From Pseudomonadota bacterium (GTDB taxonomy: Bacteria; Desulfobacterota; Desulfobulbia; Desulfobulbales; Desulfobulbaceae), in assembly GCA_009778235.1 (NCBI GenBank), contig WRKE01000166.1, positions 1 through 5,806 of the forward strand: DNA of 5,806 nt. The letters are read 5' to 3'. Each line of letters starts with the position of its first letter. Position 1 is the stretch's first letter. Below, one piece after another: positions 1 through 5,806 of this stretch. The position numbers and the translations under genes are program-made. The notes under the pieces were generated by a model. It was not told the DNA's origin. It was given only the letters and a program-made list of their open reading frames with translations, and searched no databases.

Positions 1-366
1 TTCCCGCTCCTTGTTATGCCCTCCATTGGACAGCATGGGTAGCAGATTCTCCACTTAATGGCTTGTACAAATTCCCAAGGCAACTTCTAAATCAAAAAGC
101 AATCGTTTATTCCGGGGCCGCTGGATTACCCACGGGCCGGCAATGGGTCCGGGGCGCAAGGATATCGTTTCGCATCCGGTGATGATGGCGTGCCCATCGA
201 GGCAGCAGCGGAGCGGACGCCGCTTGGGGGTGATGAGGGTCAGGGTAAAAATGGCCCGGGCTGAAAGTCTTGACGCTCCCGGGTCCTGTTTGTACTGTGC
301 GGTTATGAAGATGAACGGCTTGGTACACGACGCCTCAGGGCATAACCAAAGGGGCATGATCGCCGG
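1..366. other. Upstream region with no defensible gene
   Basis: No protein family, tRNA or repeat is recognisable in this stretch. Three open frames were considered. A minus-strand frame of 100 codons (355-357 back to 55) has fairly natural codon use in its middle, but it has no Shine-Dalgarno sequence and no recognisable motif. A plus-strand frame opens after a TAA at 56-58, has its only ATG at 143, and ends at 370 with an ATGA overlap onto the next gene. A third plus-strand frame runs from the window edge to a TGA at 180-182 and could be the tail of a gene starting outside the window. About the first 110 bases look more AT-rich than the rest. The promoter-like site at 270-298 supports reading at least the last 100 bases as a 5' control region. 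Confidence 0.5.
270..298 (+). promoter_or_regulatory. Candidate sigma-70 promoter for the DAC-like gene
   Basis: TTGACG at 270-275 matches the -35 consensus at five of six positions. Exactly 17 bases later, TACTGT at 293-298 keeps the three most conserved -10 positions (T, A and the final T). Transcription would start near 305 and leave a leader of about 60 bases before the ATG at 367. The -10 box is weak overall, so this is a prediction from spacing and match only. Confidence 0.4.
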
Positions 367-1839
367 ATGACACCTGTGGACCCATCAGCATGGCCCATGG
401 CGGATCGGTCCGGGCTGTCGTTTGTCTGTCGTTGTATCAGCGACATCCTCAACGGTCTCCGCGGCGGATTGAGCCACTTTTCCGGGCCGAGCCGGGTGGC
501 GGTCATCTTTGCCCTTCGCCCCGACAGCCCAATGCTGGTGTGCGATCCGCTCCATTTGCTCAAAGGCCATGAGCCGATTTTCAAAAATCTCTATCTCGAT
601 ACCCAGAAGTGGCGGGTCAATGAAAAGGTTCGGTTGGACCGGAAGCATTTCGCCGAGATCATCCCGGTTAAAGACCCTGGTTTGGCCGGGCTGTTGTCCT
701 ACGGTGGGTATTCGGGGTCTGTGTTTTTTCAGCAGTGGTTCACCGAGCATCATCCGGACCTCTGCTCTCCCGGGCCGACCGAATGTTGGCTGGAGCACGC
801 GGTCTGGCGCTTTGCCCATGACCTGGCCAATGAAGCCGAGTTATATACCGGCATTTCCGGATATTTCCTCAAGGAGTATGCCACCCACGCGGTGCGGGAT
901 CACATCATCGATCTGATCAACGTATCGCTCGGTTGGGATACCTTCCTGCGGATCTATCCCATCCTGGATGCGGTGCTGATGATTTCCGAAACCCAGGAAG
1001 AGGGGGAATGGCCGGAGGGGCGCCTGCTCTTTGTCGATTCCTGCATGCTTGATCAAGTGCATTACCTGGTCAAGTTTCAGAAGGAATTGCGCCCGCAATT
1101 GATCAATTACAAGCATGTGCGCAAGCTGCTGCTCACGGTGGAGCGTTCCGGACGTTTTCTGGTCAGTGACGGGCGGGCCATCTTGGGGATCAGCGGCGAC
1201 ACCCCGCCGGAGTTCTCCATTTGCGCGGATTTCAGAGGCCGGTACGGTTTCTTGCAGGTGAATCGCAACAAGGTGTGCAGTTTTGCCGACGGCAAATTCA
1301 ACTCGACCACCTACCAGGCCAAGCTGGTACAGTTGGAGGAGCTGCTTTTGGAGTCGGAACTCAAGCGGTTTGACTGCTATCATATCTTCAGGATCGTGGT
1401 CAGCCTGGTGCAGCACGCCCAGCGGCGCAAGCACGGCTGCGCGATCGTCATCGATCTCAGCGACCGGCCGATTCGGATCTCGGGGCAGAGCCTCTCGCCG
1501 CCCTTGGATATGCGCAAGCCGTATACCTTGCGGCTGGCCAAGTCACTGGCCAAAGTGGATGGGGCGCTCCATATCGGCGCGGACATGCATCTGCACGGTT
1601 TTGCCTGCCTGCTCGACGGACGGGCCTTCGAGGGCGAGGACCTTGCCAGGGGCGCGCGCTACAACTCGGCCCTGCGGTTCACCGCCGAACACCCGGAGAT
1701 CATCGTGGTGGTGGTCTCGTCCGACCGACCGGTTTCCGTCATCCACCAGGGTATGGATGTCCAGGGGGACTGCGACTGGCCCCAGCAGTTTGGCTGCATG
1801 TATCAACTCGAACGCCTGGAGGAGTGGGTCGGTCATTGA
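367..1839 (+). CDS. Diadenylate cyclase-like (DisA_N/DAC domain) protein with long N-terminal putative sensor region
   Basis: DAC domains join two ATP molecules into the second messenger c-di-AMP. Residues about 340-490 look like such a domain. There is a hydrophobic strand around HGCAIVID (356-363), then AKVDGALHIG with the DGA motif at 398-400, a GARYNSALRF segment at 429-438, and a strand VVVVSSDRP ending the core (Ser451-Ser452). DGA is a catalytic/nucleotide-binding signature of the family. The second signature is normally RHR; here it is Arg431-Tyr432-Asn433, so the first Arg is kept and the other two are changed. Residues 1-340 have no signal peptide or membrane segment and may be an N-terminal sensor of the kind found on other bacterial DAC proteins (the DACNV type is my best guess, not verified). 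An in-frame TAA at 343-345 limits the start to ATG 367, GTG 376 or ATG 397. I chose 367 because AAAGGGG at 348-354 lies upstream, although its spacing of 12 is long. The protein is predicted to be cytoplasmic. Family assignment is fairly secure; cyclase activity is not. Confidence 0.75.
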   Translation: MTPVDPSAWPMADRSGLSFVCRCISDILNGLRGGLSHFSGPSRVAVIFALRPDSPMLVCDPLHLLKGHEPIFKNLYLDTQKWRVNEKVRLDRKHFAEIIPVKDPGLAGLLSYGGYSGSVFFQQWFTEHHPDLCSPGPTECWLEHAVWRFAHDLANEAELYTGISGYFLKEYATHAVRDHIIDLINVSLGWDTFLRIYPILDAVLMISETQEEGEWPEGRLLFVDSCMLDQVHYLVKFQKELRPQLINYKHVRKLLLTVERSGRFLVSDGRAILGISGDTPPEFSICADFRGRYGFLQVNRNKVCSFADGKFNSTTYQAKLVQLEELLLESELKRFDCYHIFRIVVSLVQHAQRRKHGCAIVIDLSDRPIRISGQSLSPPLDMRKPYTLRLAKSLAKVDGALHIGADMHLHGFACLLDGRAFEGEDLARGARYNSALRFTAEHPEIIVVVVSSDRPVSVIHQGMDVQGDCDWPQQFGCMYQLERLEEWVGH

Positions 1840-1870
1840 GCGTAGACTAACGGGCATAGTCCCCCACTTC
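1821..1870. repeat. Nested inverted repeats across the tail-to-tail gene junction
   Basis: GGAGTGGG at 1821-1828 can pair with CCCACTTC at 1863-1870 (eight pairs, one of them G-T). Inside the loop, GACTA at 1845-1849 pairs with TAGTC at 1857-1861 around a seven-base loop. Both stop codons lie within the structure. There is no T-run on either side, so it is not a standard intrinsic terminator. It could still slow or end converging transcription. Part of the pairing may be chance, since the outer arms are coding sequence. Confidence 0.3.
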
Positions 1871-2557
1871 CGGCTTGCCTTGGGTGTCGAAGGCGGTATC
1901 GGCCAGGTGGCGCAGCTTGGCCTTGTGCGCCCGCACCTCCGGCAGGGAGGGGATGGCCGGCAGGTGCGTTTCGGCGGCAACCGGGACAGGGAGCCGCATC
2001 TTTTCTGCCAGGTCGCTGTCCTGCTGCGGTTGAAGAGGGCCCTGCATCGCTCCCCCGCCGTCCAGGCGGCGGAGGAATCCCATCATGGTGCCCAAATCAT
2101 TGGTCCGGTGGAATTGTTCGACCTCCTCGGCAAGGGCCTTGCCTTCCTCGACCAGCCGTTTTGTGGTGGCGCCGTAGGTTGCCACCCCCTGGCGCAACCG
2201 CTCGTAGAGATCAAAAAAGAGGTTATGGAACCTGGAGCGGCGGGTCAGGCCGTGGATGAACAGGCCCTTGAACAGCCGTTGGCGGATGGTTGGCGAGCTT
2301 CGGAGGTAGGGGTCGAGAAAGACCTCATCCCGCATCCCGGTCAGGTGGAAAAAGTCGTGGATCAGGGACTCGCTGCCTAAAAGGATGTAGAGCCTGATCA
2401 GATCGAATCCCACCTCGTCTTCCAACTGGCAATAGGCTTCCCGAAGATGCTGGTTGTATTCCCGGCTGTCCTCCTCTATCCTTTTGCGGGAGCCGAAATA
2501 GCGGTCCGCTATCTCCTTTTTGATTTCCAGGGCCAGGATGCCGTCCAGGTCGTGCAT
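1847..2557 (-). CDS. Conserved-looking hypothetical protein, helical, 236 aa
   Basis: I do not recognise a named family. The gene is supported by a good ribosome binding site (GAGGA on the minus strand, at 2567-2571 in plus coordinates, nine bases before the ATG) and by a sensible protein sequence. Residues 1-165 are rich in charged and hydrophobic residues in helical spacing, with ordered blocks such as FDLIRLYILLGSESLIHDFF (51-70), LDPYLRSSPTIRQRLF (81-96) and NLFFDLYERL (112-121). A likely coiled coil follows at about 130-155, then a compact NDLGTMMGFLRRLD segment (153-166). Residues 167-236 are a low-complexity linker rich in Gly, Pro and Gln plus a charged tail, probably disordered. No signal peptide, membrane span or cysteine cluster is present (one Cys, at 43). 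The gene runs divergently from dnaG and its stop is seven bases from that of the DAC-like gene. The role is unknown; a cytoplasmic scaffold or regulatory protein is conceivable but unsupported. Confidence 0.8.
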   Translation of the reverse strand: MHDLDGILALEIKKEIADRYFGSRKRIEEDSREYNQHLREAYCQLEDEVGFDLIRLYILLGSESLIHDFFHLTGMRDEVFLDPYLRSSPTIRQRLFKGLFIHGLTRRSRFHNLFFDLYERLRQGVATYGATTKRLVEEGKALAEEVEQFHRTNDLGTMMGFLRRLDGGGAMQGPLQPQQDSDLAEKMRLPVPVAAETHLPAIPSLPEVRAHKAKLRHLADTAFDTQGKPEVGDYAR

Positions 2558-2791
2558 ATCGCGCGTTCCTCAATCAATGGAGATGGTTGCGTCTTTAGAG
2601 GTGCCGGAGCGGAAATGCCACTCCCAGTCTCCTTGTTCTTTACTCTTTAAATGACAAGACTGAAAAACGCTTGCAAGAACATTGCTGTCAGCCGATCATG
2701 GCGCCCTCTTTTCCGTCCTTGGCGGCGTGCCTTGCGCCCTGTCAGGGGCCGGGTCAGGGCAGGGATAGGGGCAGGTTTTCGAGGATAAGGC
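2558..2791. promoter_or_regulatory. Divergent intergenic region between the hypothetical gene and dnaG
   Basis: These 234 bases must carry the start signals of both flanking genes. For dnaG, the best pair I can find is TTGCAA (2671-2676) and GATCAT (2694-2699) with a 17-base spacer, each matching four of six consensus positions, so it is weak. No convincing promoter was found for the minus-strand gene. An eight-base palindrome, CTTGCAAG, sits at 2670-2677. A GC-rich segment at 2736-2760 can fold, GCCCTG (2736-2741) pairing with CAGGGC (2755-2760), and also contains two copies of GTCAGGG. It lies 20 bases upstream of the dnaG ribosome binding site. Confidence 0.35.
2781..2785 (+). promoter_or_regulatory. 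Ribosome binding site of dnaG
   Basis: GAGGA lies six bases before the ATG at 2792, which is optimal spacing. This start gives a zinc-binding domain of the usual offset from the N-terminus (first Cys at residue 41), so it fixes the start. Confidence 0.75.
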
Positions 2792-4579
2792 ATGTCTGTT
2801 TCAACCAGTCGCGAGTCTGTCAAGAACACTGTCAAGGCGGCGGCCGATATCGCCCAGGTGATCGGCGAGGTGGTCGAGCTGAAACGGGCCGGCAACCGCC
2901 TGACCGGGCTGTGCCCTTTTCATGCCGAAAAAACGCCTTCTTTCACGGTTAATTCCCAGGGGCAATTTTTTCACTGCTTTGGCTGCGGTGAGCACGGCGA
3001 TGTCTTTGCTTTCGTGATGAAGTATCATCGCCTGGACTTTCCCGAGGCCCTCACGCTCCTGGCGCAAAAATACGGCATTGAGCTGGCGGAGCGCCAACTG
3101 ACCGAGTTGGAAAAGCTCCAACTGCGCCGCCGCGAAGCGTTGTACGAGGCCAACGAGGCCGCGGCGATCGCCTATCAACAGTGCCTGCGTCACCCGAAAT
3201 TGGGCAAGGTGGCCCGAACCTATCTTGATCAGCGCGGCGTGCCGGACGAAATTGCCGAGCAATACCGCTTAGGCTGCGCGCCGGACCCGGAACAGGCGGG
3301 CTGGAGCTGGCTTTCCGACCAGTTGCTGGCCAGGGGGCTATCCAAAGAGACTCTGATCCAGGCTGGTTTGGCGGTCGGCAAGGAGCGCGGCGGCCATTAC
3401 GACCGGTTCCGCGCCCGGATCATGTTTCCCCTCGCTGATATGACCGGCCGGGTGGTGGCCTTTGGCGGCCGCATCCTGGGTGATGGCAAGCCCAAGTACT
3501 TAAATTCGCCCGAAAGCCCGATTTTTGAAAAAAGCCGGCTGTTGTTCGGGCTGCATCCGCACCGGGAGGCCATTCGCCGCCAGCGCCGCGCCTTGGTGGT
3601 TGAGGGAAATTTCGACCTGCTTCTGCTCGCTGTGCACGGCATAAACAACGCGGTCGCCCCCTTGGGCACCGCGCTGACCCGCGAACATATCCGGGCCTTG
3701 CGCGGATACGGCGATGAGGCGGTTTTGCTGTTCGATGCCGATGCCGCCGGGTTGAAGGCCGCCATGCGCAGCATTCCCTACTTCCTGGCCGAGCAGATCG
3801 AGGGAAGGGTGGCCCTGCTGCCGGCCGGCCACGACCCCGATTCCTATGTCCGGGCCGAAGGCCCGGAGGCGATCGCCGCCCTGGTGGCCGCGGCCCGTCC
3901 CCTGGCCGAATTCGCCTTTGATGCCTTAGTACGGACCCACGGCCTGACCTTGACCGGCAAAAACAAGATTATCACTGAACTAAAAGAACTGATCAAGGAT
4001 TCGGCCCAGCCCGATCAACGGGCCTTGATGGTGGCCCATTTCAGCGAAAAACTGGGCGTATCGCCCGGTTATTTTCAATCCGGCCCGTTGGCGGGGCGTC
4101 ATCCGCCCCCGGTCAAGGCAATGGACGCCGCCGAGGGGTTTGCCCGCCTGCCCGCCCAGGAGCGCCACCTGCTGGAGTTTCTCATCCTGTACCCCGAATA
4201 TTTCGCCGAATTGTTTAAGGCCGGGCTTGTGGATGCGGTTCGGGAGCCGGCCACGCGCCGGCTGATCGACCTGATGAGCCGGATGGATGATAAAGGCGCC
4301 CGCCAACCCGAGCAGCTGCTTGACCATGTTGCCGATACCGACGATCGCGCCTATATCGTGCAGGTGCTGACCAGGGGCCTACCGTACGAGGCCGGCCAGG
4401 AGCAGGCCCGGGAGATGTGCGAGGCGCTGGTGTACTGGGTGCGATCGACGCTGCACAAGCGGGCCTCGGCCGAGCTGCAGGAGGAAATTCGGCGGGCTGA
4501 AAACCTTGGCGATAAAGGCTTGTTGATGGAGTTGATCAGCAGAAAACAGGAAATGGAACAAAAAAAGAGAGGATCTTGA
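2792..4579 (+). CDS. dnaG: DNA primase DnaG
   Basis: This is the RNA primer synthase of the replication fork. It makes short primers on lagging-strand template after recruitment by the replicative helicase DnaB. All three standard parts are present in 595 residues, close to the E. coli length of about 580. The N-terminal zinc-binding domain has CPFHAEKTPSF and FFHCFGCGEHGDVF, with ligands Cys41, His44, Cys62 and Cys65. The polymerase core starts around residue 115 and includes YDRFRARIMFP (203-213) and GRVVAFGGRIL. Its TOPRIM fold has Glu271 in EGNFD (271-275) and Asp315/Asp317 in FDADAAG (314-320), the metal-binding acidic residues. The C-terminal third (about 440-595) is helical and charged, as expected for the helicase-interaction domain. 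Two motif variants are visible: EGNFD where E. coli has EGYMD, and FDADAAG where it has FDGDRAG; the catalytic acids are intact. rpoD follows 214 bases later in the same direction. Confidence 0.97.
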   Translation: MSVSTSRESVKNTVKAAADIAQVIGEVVELKRAGNRLTGLCPFHAEKTPSFTVNSQGQFFHCFGCGEHGDVFAFVMKYHRLDFPEALTLLAQKYGIELAERQLTELEKLQLRRREALYEANEAAAIAYQQCLRHPKLGKVARTYLDQRGVPDEIAEQYRLGCAPDPEQAGWSWLSDQLLARGLSKETLIQAGLAVGKERGGHYDRFRARIMFPLADMTGRVVAFGGRILGDGKPKYLNSPESPIFEKSRLLFGLHPHREAIRRQRRALVVEGNFDLLLLAVHGINNAVAPLGTALTREHIRALRGYGDEAVLLFDADAAGLKAAMRSIPYFLAEQIEGRVALLPAGHDPDSYVRAEGPEAIAALVAAARPLAEFAFDALVRTHGLTLTGKNKIITELKELIKDSAQPDQRALMVAHFSEKLGVSPGYFQSGPLAGRHPPPVKAMDAAEGFARLPAQERHLLEFLILYPEYFAELFKAGLVDAVREPATRRLIDLMSRMDDKGARQPEQLLDHVADTDDRAYIVQVLTRGLPYEAGQEQAREMCEALVYWVRSTLHKRASAELQEEIRRAENLGDKGLLMELISRKQEMEQKKRGS

Positions 4580-4793
4580 TTTTAACCTATTGAAAAAAGA
4601 TGAAAACCTGTTAAAGTTTAAAAAATTGTATCCGAAGGGGGCGTGGTACAACTTTTGAGATTTCGAAACATTGAGGCTAGTTGGCTACGTTTCTTCTCGT
4701 TTCCTGCCGATATCATTTGATTTTTTTGTTCGGTGCAGGCGAGAGGGGCGAGGCTGTAGGCCGTTGAGCGGGTGGTAGTGGGGAGGAGGAGTG
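4580..4793 (+). promoter_or_regulatory. dnaG-rpoD intergenic leader with candidate rpoD promoter
   Basis: The gap is long for genes within an operon and begins AT-rich. TTGAAA at 4590-4595 and TAAAGT at 4612-4617 are separated by 16 bases and match the sigma-70 consensus at five and four positions. A transcript from there would carry a leader of about 170 bases. No hairpin followed by a T-run occurs after the dnaG stop, so read-through from dnaG into rpoD looks possible. The last 55 bases are strongly purine-rich and end in the ribosome binding site. A T7 run at about 4721-4727 has no stem before it. Confidence 0.35.
4782..4786 (+). promoter_or_regulatory. Ribosome binding site of rpoD
   Basis: GGAGG within GGGAGGAGGA lies seven bases before ATG 4794. 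GTG 4791 is in frame directly before that ATG but too close to the site. An in-frame TAG at 4776-4778 rules out any longer N-terminus. Confidence 0.75.
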
Positions 4794-5806
4794 ATGAAAT
4801 CGGATGATTTTCTTTTGGACGATGAGCAAGAACCTGAAAGATTTGCCGAAGCAACACCTCAAGGCTGGTCCCATGATGCCCACGAGGAAGAGGACTGGGC
4901 CATTCGCAACGAGATGGAACGCCGTTCGGCCTTGGATCGGCGCTTGGGGGAGGACAGGCGGTCCGGTGACCGGAGGGGGATCGGGAGCAGCATCGACCCG
5001 ATGAACATCTATCTCCGGGAAATGGGTAACCAGCGGTTGCTCAGCCACGAAGAAGAGATTGAACTGGCCCGGATGATCGAGGATGGCGAAACCCGCATCC
5101 AACAGGCGGTGTTGCGGCTGACCTTGGGGGGGAGCGCGCTCAACGATCTGGCCGAGAACCTTCTGCGCGGCAATGTCCGCATCAGTTCGGTGATTCGCGG
5201 CTTGACGGACAACGACGAGGACGAATTGAACACGGTGCGGGATGTTTTTCTCGACCAGGTTGAAAAGGCGAACGAATTGGATGGCCGGCGCCGCGAACTG
5301 TTCCCCGAATTGAAAAAACATGCGGGCGACACGGCCAAAGAGGCCGCCCTGGTGACCGAAATCCTGCGGGTGGGTTCGGACATCGCCAACCTCTTCCAGG
5401 AGTACCGGTTGTGCTCCAAGGGACTGCTGTCGGCGGCCGACGCGGTTAAGGAATTGGCGCAGAAATTCAACCGGGTTCGGGTGGTGGCCCGGCAGCAGGA
5501 AGTGTTGCGTGCCGCCCGGCACCAGCACCTGCACCCGGACGCCAAGGAAGTCGACCCAGCCGAACTCGAAAAGCAAATCACCCTTGAACTCGCCGAGACC
5601 ATCGGGGTCTCCTGGCCCGTCTTCATCCAGCTTCAGCAGGAAATTGAAATGGGGCGGGAAACGGCTAAACAGGCGAAGGATACCTTGGTTCGCGCCAATC
5701 TCCGCCTGGTAATTTCGGTTTCCAAGAAATTCATGAACCGCGGCATGCAGTTGCCCGACCTGATCCAGGAGGGTAATATCGGCCTGATGAAGGCGGTCGA
5801 GAAATA
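4794..5806 (+). CDS. rpoD: RNA polymerase primary sigma factor RpoD (sigma-70), 5' part, cut by the window edge
   Basis: The housekeeping sigma factor directs core RNA polymerase to -35/-10 promoters. The first 337 codons are present and the frame is still open at the window end. Region 1.2 is clear at about 68-100 (DPMNIYLREMG, then LLSHEEEIELARMIEDGE). A non-conserved region of roughly 190 residues follows, a length typical of primary rather than alternative sigma factors. Region 2.1 begins at about 294 with AKDTLVRANLRLVISVSKKF and NRGMQLPDLIQEGNIGLMKAVEK (315-337), nearly the textbook sigma-70 sequence. Regions 2.2 to 4.2 lie outside the window. The 67 residues before region 1.2 are acidic (about 1-45), then contain an Arg-rich stretch, RRSALDRRLGEDRRSGDRR. 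I see no recognisable region 1.1 fold in them. The position downstream of dnaG fits the macromolecular-synthesis gene cluster. Confidence 0.96.
   Translation, partial: MKSDDFLLDDEQEPERFAEATPQGWSHDAHEEEDWAIRNEMERRSALDRRLGEDRRSGDRRGIGSSIDPMNIYLREMGNQRLLSHEEEIELARMIEDGETRIQQAVLRLTLGGSALNDLAENLLRGNVRISSVIRGLTDNDEDELNTVRDVFLDQVEKANELDGRRRELFPELKKHAGDTAKEAALVTEILRVGSDIANLFQEYRLCSKGLLSAADAVKELAQKFNRVRVVARQQEVLRAARHQHLHPDAKEVDPAELEKQITLELAETIGVSWPVFIQLQQEIEMGRETAKQAKDTLVRANLRLVISVSKKFMNRGMQLPDLIQEGNIGLMKAVEK

Noticed and set aside
143..370. A 75-codon plus-strand frame overlapping the DAC-like gene start by ATGA
   Set aside because: The overlap is suggestive of translational coupling, but there is no Shine-Dalgarno sequence before ATG 143, no recognisable motif, and a competing frame on the other strand is equally good.
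1283..2380. A 365-codon plus-strand open frame crossing the end of the DAC-like gene and the whole minus-strand gene
   Set aside because: Its translation is Arg/Ser/Trp-rich with no domain, it overlaps two better genes in other frames, and it has no ribosome binding site. Long chance frames are expected in GC-rich coding DNA.
4646..4664. A possible sigma-54 (-24/-12) promoter, from GTGGTAC upstream of rpoD
   Set aside because: The GG and GC dinucleotides do not both occur at the required 10-base spacing here; the same holds for TTGGCTAC at about 4680.
4718..4735. The T-run after dnaG as an intrinsic terminator
   Set aside because: No GC-rich stem stands immediately before the T-run, so there is no terminator hairpin.
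4713..5576. A 287-codon minus-strand open frame opposite rpoD
   Set aside because: It is antisense to clearly conserved sigma-70 sequence, and its Gln/Val/Pro-rich translation matches nothing.
1..5806. Mobile elements, CRISPR arrays, tRNA or rRNA genes, attachment sites
   Set aside because: No transposase or integrase motifs, no regularly spaced repeats and no cloverleaf or rRNA-like sequence were seen on either strand.

Overview
The window reads as a chromosomal segment of a moderately GC-rich Gram-negative bacterium. The forms of DnaG and RpoD, together with the gene between the DAC-like protein and dnaG, suggest a member of the Desulfobacterota (the former deltaproteobacteria), perhaps close to the Desulfobulbales. 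That placement is inference from sequence style, not from a search.

Layout from left to right. Bases 1-366 hold no gene I can defend. A plausible sigma-70-type promoter lies at 270-298. Bases 367-1839 (+) encode a 490-residue protein whose C-terminal part looks like a diadenylate cyclase (DAC, DisA_N) nucleotide-binding domain, preceded by a long N-terminal region that may be a sensor. Bases 1847-2557 (-) encode a 236-residue soluble, mostly helical protein of unknown function. It meets the DAC-like gene tail to tail with only 7 bases between the stops. A 234-base divergent intergenic region follows. DNA primase dnaG (2792-4579, +) is complete. After a 213-base gap comes the start of the primary sigma factor gene rpoD (4794 to the window edge, +), which is cut off in conserved region 2.1.

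dnaG and rpoD form the core of the classical macromolecular-synthesis cluster, which couples replication priming to housekeeping transcription. rpsU, the first gene of the enterobacterial version, is not here; the unknown minus-strand gene takes that position. The dnaG-rpoD gap is long and contains a candidate promoter, so rpoD may also be transcribed on its own.

The most interesting item is the DAC-like protein. It keeps the DGA motif of c-di-AMP synthases but has Arg-Tyr-Asn where DisA and CdaA have Arg-His-Arg. It is therefore either a divergent c-di-AMP synthase or a related nucleotide-binding sensor. Nothing else here looks like a new multi-gene system, a mobile element, a CRISPR array or an RNA gene.
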